Of a stretch of 64,000 nucleotides of DNA, positions 34,058 to 43,607 are shown piece after piece. Source of the DNA: Pseudomonas sp. ZH-FAD. GTDB lineage: Bacteria > Pseudomonadota > Gammaproteobacteria > Pseudomonadales > Pseudomonadaceae. Location: the NCBI RefSeq assembly GCF_002803095.1, contig NZ_PGLR01000015.1, forward strand, positions 1-64,000, written 5' to 3'. Numbering within the stretch: the first letter of the stretch is position 1; every line of letters begins with the position of its first letter. The notes below the pieces were generated by a model. The model was not told where the DNA came from. It worked only from the letters and a program-made list of their open reading frames with translations, and made no database searches. The position numbers and the translations under genes are program-made.

Positions 34058-34888
34058 ATGCCCCAACCCAGCGTCCTTATCACCGGCTGCTCCAGCGGCA
34101 TCGGCCGTGCCCTGGCCGACGCCTTCAAGGCGGGTGGCTACGCCGTCTGGGCCACGGCGCGCAAGGAGAATGACCTCACTGCACTCGAGCAGGCCGGGTT
34201 CAACGCGGTGCAGCTCGACGTCAACGATGGCCAAGCGCTGCAACAGCTGAGCGCTCGCCTGAGCGAGAAGATCGGCGGCCTCGATGTGCTGATCAACAAT
34301 GCGGGTTACGGCGCCATGGGCCCGCTGCTCGACGGTGGCGTGGAAGCCATGCAGCGGCAGTTCGAAACCAATGTTTTCTCCATCGTCGGCGTGACCCGCG
34401 CGTTCTTCCCGCTGCTGCGTCGCAGCCGTGGCCTGGTGGTGAATATCGGCAGCGTTTCCTCGGTACTGGTGACGCCCTTCGCCGGTGCCTACTGCGCCTC
34501 CAAGGCTGCCGTGCATGCATTGAGCGACGCGCTGCGCATGGAGCTGGCGCCCTTCTCCATCGAGGTGATGGAAGTGCAGCCCGGCGCCATCGCCTCCAGC
34601 TTCGGCGCCAACGCCAGCCAGCAAGCCGAGGCGCTGATCCGTGAGGATTCACCCTGGTGGCCGCTGCGCGAGGGCATCCGCGCCCGCGCCAATGCCTCGC
34701 AGGACAACCCGACCCCGGCCAGCGAGTTTGCTGCGCAACTGCTGGCCGCCGTACAGCGTGACAAGCGCCCGCGCCTGCTGCGCCTGGGTAATGGCAGCCG
34801 CGCCCTGCCATTGCTCGCCACGCTGCTGCCCAAAGCCCTGTTGCAGCGGGTACTGAGCAAACGCTTCGGCCTGGTGCAGAGCCTGTGA
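34058..34888 (+). CDS. Short-chain dehydrogenase/reductase
   Basis: This 276-residue classical SDR has the cofactor motif TGCSSGIGRAL near residue 9, NNAGYGAMG, the catalytic Ser in NIGSVSSVL, and the catalytic Tyr/Lys in YCASKAAVHALS. The Asp after strand 2 is absent and WATARKE follows, suggesting NADP. The substrate is unknown; a C-terminal helix (LATLLPKALLQRVLSKRFGL) suggests membrane association or a lipid-like substrate. It overlaps the next gene by four bases. Confidence 0.9.
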   Translation: MPQPSVLITGCSSGIGRALADAFKAGGYAVWATARKENDLTALEQAGFNAVQLDVNDGQALQQLSARLSEKIGGLDVLINNAGYGAMGPLLDGGVEAMQRQFETNVFSIVGVTRAFFPLLRRSRGLVVNIGSVSSVLVTPFAGAYCASKAAVHALSDALRMELAPFSIEVMEVQPGAIASSFGANASQQAEALIREDSPWWPLREGIRARANASQDNPTPASEFAAQLLAAVQRDKRPRLLRLGNGSRALPLLATLLPKALLQRVLSKRFGLVQSL

Positions 34889-35253
34889 GCCAGAACCTGC
34901 AACTGCGCTACTACGCGGCTGCAGGGATAGTCGCGGCCATCATGCTGAACCTGCTGCTACGCACCTTCGTGCGCCTCGGCGGCGTGTTCACCACATTGCT
35001 GATTGCCGCCGCCATCGCGGCCGGTTTGGCGCTGGTGTTTCACTGGCGCCAGGGTCGCGCGCCCAGCAGCACTGAGCGCTGGCGTTTCACCCTGCTCTAT
35101 GGCGGCGTGCTCGGGCTGCTCTATCTCGGCCTGCTGGGCATGATGGTCCTTCAAGACACGCCCAGCCCCATGGGCCTGTTTCTCTTCAGCCTGCATTACC
35201 TGTGCTACCCAGTACTGGCCTGGCTGGCGTTTTCGCCACGCCATGGCCGCTGA
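34885..35253 (+). CDS. Four-helix membrane protein, unknown function
   Basis: This 122-residue protein starts at GTG 34885, overlapping the SDR stop (GTGA), so coupled translation is likely. Four hydrophobic helices are seen (AAAGIVAAIMLNLLL, TTLLIAAAIAAGLALVF, LLYGGVLGLLYLGLLGMM, GLFLFSLHYLCYPVLAWLAF). No family recognised. Its link to the SDR suggests a shared envelope or lipid process; this is inference. Confidence 0.7.
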   Translation: MSQNLQLRYYAAAGIVAAIMLNLLLRTFVRLGGVFTTLLIAAAIAAGLALVFHWRQGRAPSSTERWRFTLLYGGVLGLLYLGLLGMMVLQDTPSPMGLFLFSLHYLCYPVLAWLAFSPRHGR

Positions 35254-35276
35254 TTTTTCGTCAGGATGACTCCGCC

Positions 35277-36437
35277 ATGCTGCACACCCTCGCCGTCGCC
35301 AACTACCGCTCGATCAACAGCCTGATCCTGCCGCTGGGCCGGCTCAACCTGATCACCGGTGCCAACGGCAGCGGCAAGTCCAACCTCTACCGCGCGCTGC
35401 GCCTGCTAGCGGAAACCGCGCAAGGTGGCGTGGTCAACGCGCTGGCGCGCGAAGGCGGGCTGGAGTCGAGTTTCTGGGCCGGGCCGGAAAAAATTTCCCG
35501 GCGTATGCGCAGCGGCGAGGTGCCCGTGCAGGGTGGCCCACGACAGAACGTGATGCGTTTACGTCTGGGGTTTGCCGGTGATGATTTCGGCTATGCCATC
35601 GCCCTTGGCCTGCCCGAGCCAAGCAGTTCGGCCTTCGCCCTCGACCCGGAGATCAAGCGCGAATGCATCTGGGCTGGCGCCAGCTACCGCCCTGCCTCGC
35701 TGCTGGTGGATCGCGCCGGGCCCATGGTGCGCATGCGTGAAGGTCGCAGCTGGCAGGTACTGGCCCAGCACGTGCCGAACTACGACAGCCTGTTCGACCA
35801 GATCGGCAACGATCCGAATTGCCCGGAAGTTTTCCAGCTACGCGAAACCATTCGCCGCTGGCGCTTCTACGATCACTTTCGCAGTGATGCCGAGGCGCCG
35901 GCGCGCCAGCCGCAACTGGGCACGCGCACACCGGTGCTGCATCACGATGGCCGCGACCTGGCCGCCGCCCTGCAGACCATCCGCGAGATCGGCGACCGCG
36001 CGGCGCTGGACGCAGCTATCGACGACGCTTTCCCCGGCAGCCGCCTGCATATCGATTTTCAGGCCGGCGGGCGCTTCGCCGTAGAGCTGCGCCAGGAAGG
36101 TTTGCTGCGCCCCTTGAGCGCTGCCGAGCTGTCCGACGGTACGTTGCGCTACCTGCTGCTGGTCGCCGCCCTGCTCACGCCGCGACCGCCCTCATTGATG
36201 GTGCTCAACGAGCCGGAAACCAGCCTGCACCCGGATCTTTTGCCGGCACTCGGTCGCCTGATCATCGCTGCCTCGAAGCAGACCCAGGTATGGGTCGTCT
36301 CCCACGCCAGCCGCCTGATCGCCACGCTCAAGGAAAGCCCCGACTGCAACACCCTGGAGCTGGACAAACAGCTCGGTCAGACCTGCATCCGCGGCCAGGG
36401 CATGCTCGACGAGCCGCCCTGGCATTGGCCGGATTAA
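35277..36437 (+). CDS. AAA/ABC-type ATPase of the RecF/SMC-like class
   Basis: This 386-residue protein starts at ATG 35277 (AGGA upstream). It begins MLHTLAVANYRSINSLILPL and has Walker A ITGANGSGKSNLYRAL, signature-like LSAAELSDGTLRYLLL, Walker B PSLMVLNEPETSLHPDLL and the switch His in VVSHASRLIATL. This is the compact head of AAA-21 ATPases such as RecF or the OLD ATPase, without a TOPRIM domain. Such single genes are common in Pseudomonas chromosomes. No nuclease partner is adjacent, so a defence role is not supported. Function unknown. Confidence 0.85.
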   Translation: MLHTLAVANYRSINSLILPLGRLNLITGANGSGKSNLYRALRLLAETAQGGVVNALAREGGLESSFWAGPEKISRRMRSGEVPVQGGPRQNVMRLRLGFAGDDFGYAIALGLPEPSSSAFALDPEIKRECIWAGASYRPASLLVDRAGPMVRMREGRSWQVLAQHVPNYDSLFDQIGNDPNCPEVFQLRETIRRWRFYDHFRSDAEAPARQPQLGTRTPVLHHDGRDLAAALQTIREIGDRAALDAAIDDAFPGSRLHIDFQAGGRFAVELRQEGLLRPLSAAELSDGTLRYLLLVAALLTPRPPSLMVLNEPETSLHPDLLPALGRLIIAASKQTQVWVVSHASRLIATLKESPDCNTLELDKQLGQTCIRGQGMLDEPPWHWPD

Positions 36438-36444
36438 GACGTCC

Positions 36445-36524
36445 GTAGGGTGCACCGCGCGCACCGGCTTCTGATCGCTATCAGCTACGGTCCAGCAAAG
36501 CGCGGTGCGCACAGCGCACCCTAC
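36445..36524. repeat. REPIN, GTAGGGTGC class
   Basis: GTAGGGTGCACCGCGCGCACC...GCGGTGCGCACAGCGCACCCTAC, an 80-base inverted pair filling the gap between the convergent ATPase and trxB genes, 7-8 bases from each stop. Confidence 0.8.
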
Positions 36525-36530
36525 GTGTTC

Positions 36531-37691
<1,161 letters not shown>

Positions 37692-37747
37692 TCACCGCGC
37701 AGGCAAAGTCGGTATGGTCGCGCGCATCAACCACTCAGGAGACCGCC

Positions 37748-38479
37748 ATGCCCGCCGCTCCCGTCCTGTCCGGCCCGCAATACCTGCGAGAAGGCCTGAG
37801 GCTGGTACTCAGTCCCGGCCTGCGCCTGTTCGTATTGCTGCCGCTGGCGATCAATCTGATCCTGTTCGTCAGCATGATCAGCTTTGCCGTGCAGCAGTTC
37901 AGCGGCTGGGTCGATACCTTCATGCCTTCCCTGCCGAACTGGCTGAGCTTTTTGCAGTACATCCTCTGGCCACTGTTCGTGGTGCTGGTGCTGCTGATGG
38001 TGTTCTTCACCTTCACCCTGCTGGCCAACATCATCGCCGCACCGTTCAACGGTTTTCTCGCGGAGAAGGTCGAAGTAGTAGCGCGCGGTGAAGATCATTT
38101 CCCGCCGTTCAGCTGGGCCGAACTGGCAGCCATGGTGCCGCGTACCATGGGTCGCGAAATGCGCAAGCTGGGTTACTTTCTGCCACGCGCCATCGGCCTG
38201 CTGATCCTCAGCTTCATCCCGGTAGTCAATCTGGTCGCCGCGCCGCTGTGGCTGCTGTTCGGCGTGTGGATGATGGCCGTGCAGTACATCGACTACCCGG
38301 CGGACAACAACAAGATGAGCTGGCAGGACATGCTCGCCTGGTTGCGCGAGAAGCGCTGGCAGAGCCTGAGCTTCGGCGGTATCACCTACGCCGCACTGCT
38401 GGTGCCGGGGCTGAATATCCTGATGATGCCAGCTGCCGTGGCTGGGGCGACCTTGTTCTGGGTACGCGAGCGCAGCTAA
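37748..38479 (+). CDS. cysZ: Sulfate transporter CysZ
   Basis: This 243-residue inner-membrane protein of the CysZ/EI24 family has [40 protein letters not shown] and GFLAEKVE (the conserved PFxxxLAExVE-type motif), [20 protein letters not shown], and [12 protein letters not shown]. It takes up sulfate for cysteine synthesis. GGAG lies near the ATG. The 269-base upstream region shared with trxB probably holds both promoters; none is clear by eye. Confidence 0.95.
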   Translation: MPAAPVLSGPQYLREGLRLVLSPGLRLFVLLPLAINLILFVSMISFAVQQFSGWVDTFMPSLPNWLSFLQYILWPLFVVLVLLMVFFTFTLLANIIAAPFNGFLAEKVEVVARGEDHFPPFSWAELAAMVPRTMGREMRKLGYFLPRAIGLLILSFIPVVNLVAAPLWLLFGVWMMAVQYIDYPADNNKMSWQDMLAWLREKRWQSLSFGGITYAALLVPGLNILMMPAAVAGATLFWVRERS

Positions 38480-38548
38480 CCGTCCATCACAAAAGCGCAA
38501 ACAAACCGTCACAGTCATTACATGGCACAGGCAGAGACTGCGTATATG

Positions 38549-39745
38549 AACGCACCGTCTCTACATATCGCGCTGATCAGCGAAACCTTCCCGCCGGAAA
38601 TCAACGGCGTGGCCAATACCCTCGGCCGCCTGGTCGACGGCCTGCGTGGCCGTGGCCATCGCGTGCAACTGATACGGCCACGCCAGGAGGTCGATCAGGA
38701 GCAGGACGCCGGCAATGACCTGCTGCTCACTCGCGGCTGGCCGCTGCCCGGCTACCCCGGCCTGCAATGGGGTCAGTCATCCCTGCACAAGCTGCTCAGG
38801 CGCTGGCAACGGCAACGCCCGGATGTGCTCTATATCGCCACCGAAGGCCCGCTTGGCCTGTCCGCCTTGCGCGCGGCCAGGCGCCTGGCGATCCCAGTGG
38901 TCAGCGGTTTTCACACCAACTTCCAGCAGTACACCGGGCACTACGGCATCGGCCTGCTGACCCGGGCGATGACCAACTACCTGCGCTGGTTCCACAACCG
39001 CACGCAGCTGACGCTGGTGCCGAGCATCGGCCAGAAGGTCGACCTCGAACGCCGCGACTTCGAACGCCTGGCCCTGCTCGCCCGTGGCGTCGACAGCCAG
39101 CTGTTCCACCCACGCCGACGCTGCGACGCCCTGCGCGAAAGCTGGGGCCTGGGGCCGGATGACCTGGCCGTGCTGCATGTCGGGCGCCTGGCGGCAGAGA
39201 AGAACCTTGGCCTGCTGGTAAAAGCCTTCCACGCCCTGCAGATGGCTCATCCGCAGCGCCGTATGCGCCTGATTTTGGTCGGCGACGGGCCGCTGCACGC
39301 CAACCTGCAGACGCAACTACAAGACGCGCTGTTCTGCGGCCTGCAGCGCGGTGAAACGCTGGCCACGCACTACGCTTCGGGCGATCTGTTCCTGTTCCCC
39401 AGCCTCTCGGAAACCTTCGGCAACGTGGTGCTGGAAGCCCTGGCATCGAGTCTTGGCGTGGTGGCATTCGACCAGGCGGCGGCCGCCCAGCATATTTATC
39501 ACGGCCACAATGGCATGCTCGCTCGCCCTGGCGACGAAGCCGGTTTCTGCGAAGCCGCCTGCGAGCTGTTGGAAGATGCAGAGGTGCTGCGGCGCATCCG
39601 CCTCAATGCCCGCCGACATGCCAGCCACCTCAGCTGGGACGGCATCGTCGCGCTGTTCGAACAGCACCTGCGCAGCGCCATGCAGCCAGCGCACCTCTGC
39701 GTCAGCACGGAGCTTGCCCGTAGGGCGGGTGAAACCCGCCACTGA
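38549..39745 (+). CDS. GT4 glycosyltransferase
   Basis: The gene encodes 398 residues if ATG 38549 is used (MNAPSLHIALISETFPPE); ATG 38522 would add nine residues. The GT-B fold shows the acceptor side FPPEINGVANTLGRLVDGL and SGFHTNFQQYTGHYG, and the nucleotide-sugar side LHVGRLAAEKNLGLLVKAF, LVGDGPLH and FPSLSETFGNVVLEALAS. It resembles the mannosyl/glucuronosyltransferases that glycosylate diacylglycerol (SQDG-like, phosphate stress), but the substrate is not certain. The last residues (ARRAGETRH) and stop lie within a REPIN. Confidence 0.88.
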   Translation, partial: NAPSLHIALISETFPPEINGVANTLGRLVDGLRGRGHRVQLIRPRQEVDQEQDAGNDLLLTRGWPLPGYPGLQWGQSSLHKLLRRWQRQRPDVLYIATEGPLGLSALRAARRLAIPVVSGFHTNFQQYTGHYGIGLLTRAMTNYLRWFHNRTQLTLVPSIGQKVDLERRDFERLALLARGVDSQLFHPRRRCDALRESWGLGPDDLAVLHVGRLAAEKNLGLLVKAFHALQMAHPQRRMRLILVGDGPLHANLQTQLQDALFCGLQRGETLATHYASGDLFLFPSLSETFGNVVLEALASSLGVVAFDQAAAAQHIYHGHNGMLARPGDEAGFCEAACELLEDAEVLRRIRLNARRHASHLSWDGIVALFEQHLRSAMQPAHLCVSTELARRAGETRH

Positions 39746-39774
39746 GACAATCTGGCGGGTTGCACCCGCCCTAC
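39720..39774. repeat. REPIN overlapping the glycosyltransferase 3' end, GTAGGGCGGG class
   Basis: GTAGGGCGGGTGAAACCCGC...GCGGGTTGCACCCGCCCTAC, a 55-base inverted pair. The TGA stop of the glycosyltransferase (39743-39745) falls in its centre. Confidence 0.85.
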
Positions 39775-39807
39775 GTGATCACATCCACTCAAAACATGCA
39801 GATGTAA

Positions 39808-39830
39808 AAAAGCCCCGATGTGCCGGGGCT
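39808..39830 (-). terminator. Terminator of the Old Yellow Enzyme gene
   Basis: Stem AGCCCCG / CGGGGCT, loop ATGTGC; on the minus strand it is followed by TTTTTTACA. It lies 41 bases after the stop of the flavin oxidoreductase gene. Confidence 0.8.
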
Positions 39831-39871
39831 GAAAACGGGGCGCCGGATCGCGGCGCCCGCTAGAAACGGAC

Positions 39872-40981
39872 TCAGACCAGCGTGGTCAGCGCATCACGGC
39901 TGAACGGCAGGATGTCCTGTTCGCGGCCTTCGCGCACCTTCAGTGCCCAATCCGGGTCGACCAGCAGCGCGCGGCCCACGGCGACCAGGTCGAACTCCTC
40001 CTTGTTCAGGCGCTCGAGTAGATTCTCGAGACTGGCCGGCTCGGCCACCTTGTCGGTCTTGACCATGAACTGCAGGAACTCGCCATCCAGGCCGACACTG
40101 CCGACAGTGATGGTCGGCTTGCCAGTGAGCTTGCGCGTCCAGCCGGCCAGGTTGAGGTCGCTGCCTTCGAACTCCGGCTCCCAGAAGCGGCGGGTCGAGC
40201 AATGGAAGATGTCCACGCCGGCATCGGACAGCGGCTTGAGGAAGGCCTCCAACTGCTCCGGAGTCTGCACCAGGCGCGCGCTGTAGTCCTGCTGCTTCCA
40301 CTGCGAGAACCGCAGGATGATCGGGAAGTCCGGGCCGACCGCCGCACGCACGGCCTGGATCAGCTCGATGGCGAAACGCGAACGCGCCGCCAGGTCACCA
40401 CCGTACTGGTCGGTGCGCTGGTTGCTGCCTTCCCAGAAAAACTGGTCGATCAGGTAACCGTGGGCGCCGTGGATCTCCACGCCGTCCATGCCGATGGCCT
40501 TGGCGTCGCGTGCAGCCTGGGCGAAGGCAGCGATCACTTCATCGATATCGGCCTGGGTCATGCCATGCACAACCACCTGGCCATCCTTGACCTTCTCCAT
40601 CGGGCCATAACCCGGCACGCTGGCATCCGGTTCGGTGCCCAACTTGCGCACGTTCCCCACGTGCCAGAGCTGCGGAACGATCTTGCCGCCTTCGGCATGC
40701 ACCGCGTCGACCACCTGCTTCCAGCCGGCCAGGGCGTCTTCGCCGTAGAAACGCGGCACGTTCGGGTAGCCGTTGGCCGCCTTGTGGCCGACGGTGGTGC
40801 CTTCGGTGACGATCAGGCCCACGCCCGCAGCCGCGCGGCGACGGTAATACTCGATGACCTTGGCGTTGGGTACGCCACCGGGCGAGAAGGAGCGGGTCAT
40901 CGGCGCCATGACCACACGGGTCGGCAGCTCCAGGTTACCGAGGCGGAACGGGGCGAACAGTGCTTGAACGGGAGCGCTCAT
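39872..40981 (-). CDS. Old Yellow Enzyme-family flavin oxidoreductase (NemA-like)
   Basis: This 369-residue TIM barrel starts at the second of two adjacent ATGs, better spaced from GAGG. LFAPFRLGNLELPTRVVMAP MTRS is the FMN N-terminus. PQLWHVGN, MDGVEIHGAHGYLIDQFF (active-site His pair), NQRTDQYGGDLAARSRF and DLVAVGRALLVDPDW complete it. It reduces activated alkenes, nitro compounds or quinones with NAD(P)H. Its neighbour is a TetR gene 28 bases upstream on the same strand, resembling the nemR-nemA pair of E. coli. Confidence 0.92.
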   Translation of the reverse strand: MSAPVQALFAPFRLGNLELPTRVVMAPMTRSFSPGGVPNAKVIEYYRRRAAAGVGLIVTEGTTVGHKAANGYPNVPRFYGEDALAGWKQVVDAVHAEGGKIVPQLWHVGNVRKLGTEPDASVPGYGPMEKVKDGQVVVHGMTQADIDEVIAAFAQAARDAKAIGMDGVEIHGAHGYLIDQFFWEGSNQRTDQYGGDLAARSRFAIELIQAVRAAVGPDFPIILRFSQWKQQDYSARLVQTPEQLEAFLKPLSDAGVDIFHCSTRRFWEPEFEGSDLNLAGWTRKLTGKPTITVGSVGLDGEFLQFMVKTDKVAEPASLENLLERLNKEEFDLVAVGRALLVDPDWALKVREGREQDILPFSRDALTTLV

Positions 40982-41008
40982 CATCTTTCCTCTGGGGTTG
41001 AACGGTAA

Positions 41009-41599
41009 TCAGGCCTGCAGCAAACGCTCCAGGCGGTTGACGAAAGCTTCCAGCGGCTGCAGGTTGCGGCCCACCTTGAGCCGCGCCAGCACACCCTGCC
41101 AGGCGTCGCTGATAAAGGTGGCGAGGTTGCTGCAGTCCTCGTCGGCGGGCAGTTCTCCGACGGCCTGCGCCTGCTCCAGGCAGTCGCGCAGGATGTCCAC
41201 CGAGGCCTGCTGGATGGCCGCGACCTCGGTGCCGATCGCCGGCAGCATCTCACTCATCTCGAAACTCAGGCTGCCGATGAAGCAGTGGTACTGCGGCGTG
41301 TCCTGGCGGGCGAAGTGCGCCAGCAGGTCGCGGTAGTAAGCAAGGATGCGCGCCCGCGGGCTCAGCGCGGCATTGCTCAACGCCTGGGCGTAACGCTCCA
41401 GACGCGGGCGATAGATGAAGGCCAGCGCCTGCAGGGCGAAGTCTTCCTTGCTGGCGAAGTAGTGATAGAAGCTGCCCTTGGGAATCCCGGCCGCCTGGAC
41501 GATCTCCAGCACACCGGTGCCGTGGTAGCCGCGCCGGGTCATCACCGCCGAGCCTTTGCTGAGGATCAGGTCGCGCTTGTCGAGTCGAATGCTGTTCAT
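41009..41599 (-). CDS. TetR-family regulator (NemR-like)
   Basis: The gene encodes 196 residues from the ATG ending at 41599; an ATG at 41611 adds four. The helix-turn-helix is GYHGTGVLEIVQAAGIPKG followed by SFYHYFASKEDF, standard for the family. The ligand domain keeps a Cys in YHCFIGSL and another in CLEQAQ and CSNLAT; NemR senses electrophiles through cysteines, so similar sensing is plausible. It is upstream of the flavin oxidoreductase in one unit and probably represses it. A GACCGGTC palindrome lies at its start. Confidence 0.88.
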   Translation of the reverse strand: MNSIRLDKRDLILSKGSAVMTRRGYHGTGVLEIVQAAGIPKGSFYHYFASKEDFALQALAFIYRPRLERYAQALSNAALSPRARILAYYRDLLAHFARQDTPQYHCFIGSLSFEMSEMLPAIGTEVAAIQQASVDILRDCLEQAQAVGELPADEDCSNLATFISDAWQGVLARLKVGRNLQPLEAFVNRLERLLQA

Positions 41600-41611
41600 G
41601 GCGCCGAGCAT

Positions 41612-41623
41612 ATGACCGGTCGT
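41612..41623. promoter_or_regulatory. Candidate TetR operator
   Basis: ATGACCGGTCGT contains the perfect palindrome GACCGGTC (41614-41621), right at the regulator's start, where autoregulatory TetR operators are often found. TAGACC-like half-sites are known for NemR. Inference only. Confidence 0.35.
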
Positions 41624-41698
41624 CTCGCTCGCGACAGCACTATTGATATTGGTGATTAAGGGTTAAAAAACCCAAGACGAATGCCCACGACAGAACAG

Positions 41699-41762
41699 GT
41701 AGGAGCGAGCTCTGCTCGCGAAGCCTTTGGGTTACAGGGTTCGCGAGCAGAGCTCGCTCCAA
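41699..41762. repeat. REPIN, GTAGGAGCGAGC class
   Basis: GTAGGAGCGAGCTCTGCTCGC...GCGAGCAGAGCTCGCTCCAAC, an inverted pair ending four bases before the pgeF stop. Confidence 0.85.
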
Positions 41763-41766
41763 CAGA

Positions 41767-42498
41767 TCAGGACTGCAGCCAGATCAGCGAAGCAAAACGC
41801 CCGGTGCGGGCACTGCGGCGATAGGAGTAGAAACGCGGGTCGGTGTAGGTGCACAGCCCACCGCCGCTGACCGCGGTCACGCCGATGGCGGCCAGGCGAA
41901 TGCGCGCCAGTTGGTAGATATCAGCCATGAACTTGCCAGCGTTGGCGCCGGGCACAAACGCCGCAGCAGCCTCGGCATGCTGTTGCACGAAGGCCTCCCG
42001 CACTTCAGCCCCCACCTCGAACGCAGCCGGGCCGATGGCCGGGCCGAGCCAGACCAGCAGCTCCTGCGGTGCAACGTTCAGCGCCTTGACGGTCGCCTCC
42101 AGCACACCACCGGCCAACCCGCGCCAACCGGCATGGGCCGCTGCCACGCGGGTACCGACGCGGTCGCAGAACAGAGCCGGCAAGCAATCGGCGGTCATCG
42201 CCGTGCAGGCGATACCAGGGGTGGCCGTCCAGTTGCCATCGGCTTCGATCACCACAGCCGGATCGGCTTTAGCCACCACGATGCCATGCACCTGGCGCAA
42301 CCAGGCGGGTTGGCACCCCAGGGCATCGACCAGATGCTGACGGTTGCTTGCCACCGCAATCGGGTCGTCCTCGACATGATCGCCCAGGTTGAAGGTATCG
42401 AACGGCGCCGCGCTGACGCCGCCACTACGGGTGGTAACGCAGGCACGCACGTTGGCCGGCGCGGGCCAGTCGGGCGTCAGCCAGTCGTGAACACTCAT
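41767..42498 (-). CDS. pgeF: Peptidoglycan editing factor PgeF (YfiH, laccase-domain)
   Basis: The protein has 243 residues. The Zn/Cu-binding residues are in MTADCLPALFCDRVGT and VAAAHAGWRGLAGGVLEATV, with LGPAIGPAAFEVG and CTYTDPRFYSYRRSARTGR downstream. PgeF removes mis-incorporated L-Ser from the peptidoglycan stem peptide; purine-nucleoside phosphorylase activity is also reported for the family. Its ATG overlaps the rluD stop (ATGA), so it follows rluD in one operon, as in other Pseudomonas. Confidence 0.95.
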   Translation of the reverse strand: MSVHDWLTPDWPAPANVRACVTTRSGGVSAAPFDTFNLGDHVEDDPIAVASNRQHLVDALGCQPAWLRQVHGIVVAKADPAVVIEADGNWTATPGIACTAMTADCLPALFCDRVGTRVAAAHAGWRGLAGGVLEATVKALNVAPQELLVWLGPAIGPAAFEVGAEVREAFVQQHAEAAAAFVPGANAGKFMADIYQLARIRLAAIGVTAVSGGGLCTYTDPRFYSYRRSARTGRFASLIWLQS

Positions 42499-43469
42499 CC
42501 GACGAAGGCCTCGCGATCCTGACGCAACAGGGTCAGCAGCCAGACCAGATCATCCGGCAGCGCCGATTCCCACTTCATGCGCTTGCCGGTAGCCGGGTGA
42601 TCCAACTCGAGGAAGCGCGCATGCAGGGCCTGACGCGGGAATTCCTTGAGACTCTGCACCAGGGTCGGGCTGGCGGCTGGCGGAATGCGGAAACGCCCGG
42701 CATAGACCGGATCGCCCACCAGCGGATAGCCAACATGGCTCATGTGCACACGAATCTGGTGCGTGCGCCCGGTTTCCAGCTTGACCCGAACATGAGTGTG
42801 CGAACGGTAGCGCTCGAGCACGCGGTAGTGACTGATCGCCGGCTTGCCGCCATCGGTCACCGCCATGCGCTGGCGCTGGCTAGAGCTGCGGCCAATCGGC
42901 GCATCGATGGTGCCGCCGGCGGTGATCATGCCGATGCAGATGCATTCATAGATGCGGCTGACGGTACGCTTCTGCAGTTGCTCGACCAGGTTGGTCTGCG
43001 CCTGCAGGGTCTTGGCCACCACCATCAGGCCGGTGGTGTCCTTGTCCAGACGATGGACGATACCGGCACGCGGCACATTGACGATATCCGGTACGTGGTG
43101 CAGCAACGCGTTGAGCAGGGTGCCGTCGGCATGCCCGGCAGCCGGATGCACCACCAGCCCCGCTGGCTTGTCGATCACCAGCAGGTGTTCGTCTTCGTAG
43201 ACGATGTTCAGTTCGATGTCCTGTGCGACCCACTCGCCCTGCGCTTCCTGCTCGGCATCGAGCACCAGGGTCGAGCCGGCATGCACGGTGTCGCGCGGGC
43301 GTGCCACGGTGCCATCGACGGTCAGGCGACCTTCCTTGATCCAGGTAGAAAGGCGCGAACGGGAGTACTCGCCAAACAGCTGCGCAGCCACCTGGTCGAG
43401 GCGTTGACCGCCCTGTTCAAAGGGGACGATGGCCTGGAGTTGAATCAGCTGCTTGTTTATAGAAGTCAT
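42495..43469 (-). CDS. rluD: 23S rRNA pseudouridine synthase RluD
   Basis: The gene encodes 324 residues from the ATG ending at 43469. An S4 RNA-binding domain (GQRLDQVAAQLFGEYSRSRL) is followed by the RluA-type synthase with the catalytic Asp in GIVHRLDKDTTGLMVVAKT. ETGRTHQIRVHMSHVGYPLVGD is split across the family's RTHQIR motif. It makes pseudouridines 1911, 1915 and 1917 in helix 69 of 23S rRNA. It is divergent from bamD with about 138 bases between. Confidence 0.97.
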   Translation of the reverse strand: MTSINKQLIQLQAIVPFEQGGQRLDQVAAQLFGEYSRSRLSTWIKEGRLTVDGTVARPRDTVHAGSTLVLDAEQEAQGEWVAQDIELNIVYEDEHLLVIDKPAGLVVHPAAGHADGTLLNALLHHVPDIVNVPRAGIVHRLDKDTTGLMVVAKTLQAQTNLVEQLQKRTVSRIYECICIGMITAGGTIDAPIGRSSSQRQRMAVTDGGKPAISHYRVLERYRSHTHVRVKLETGRTHQIRVHMSHVGYPLVGDPVYAGRFRIPPAASPTLVQSLKEFPRQALHARFLELDHPATGKRMKWESALPDDLVWLLTLLRQDREAFVG

Positions 43470-43571
43470 CTTCGGCAACGGCGGGAGCCTGGCCTTTGGT
43501 TTCGGCGACAGGCTTGTGGTTAAATACGGCGTCTTTGCCCCAGGGTTTTCCGGGGGCGCTCATCATAACAG

Positions 43572-43589
43572 GACGGCCGCGCGGCCGTC
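43572..43589. promoter_or_regulatory. 18-bp perfect palindrome upstream of bamD
   Basis: GACGGCCGCGCGGCCGTC is perfectly self-complementary and lies 19 bases before the bamD ATG. A second imperfect hairpin (GCCCCAGGG / CCGGGGGC, 43537-43557) precedes it. They may structure the bamD leader or be a regulator site; no T run is present. Confidence 0.4.
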
Positions 43590-43607
43590 ACAGGGACGCA
43601 AGCCGCC

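Noticed and set aside
35277..36437. OLD/Gabija-type defence ATPase
   Set aside because: There is no TOPRIM domain in the protein and no helicase or nuclease partner; it lies among housekeeping-type genes.
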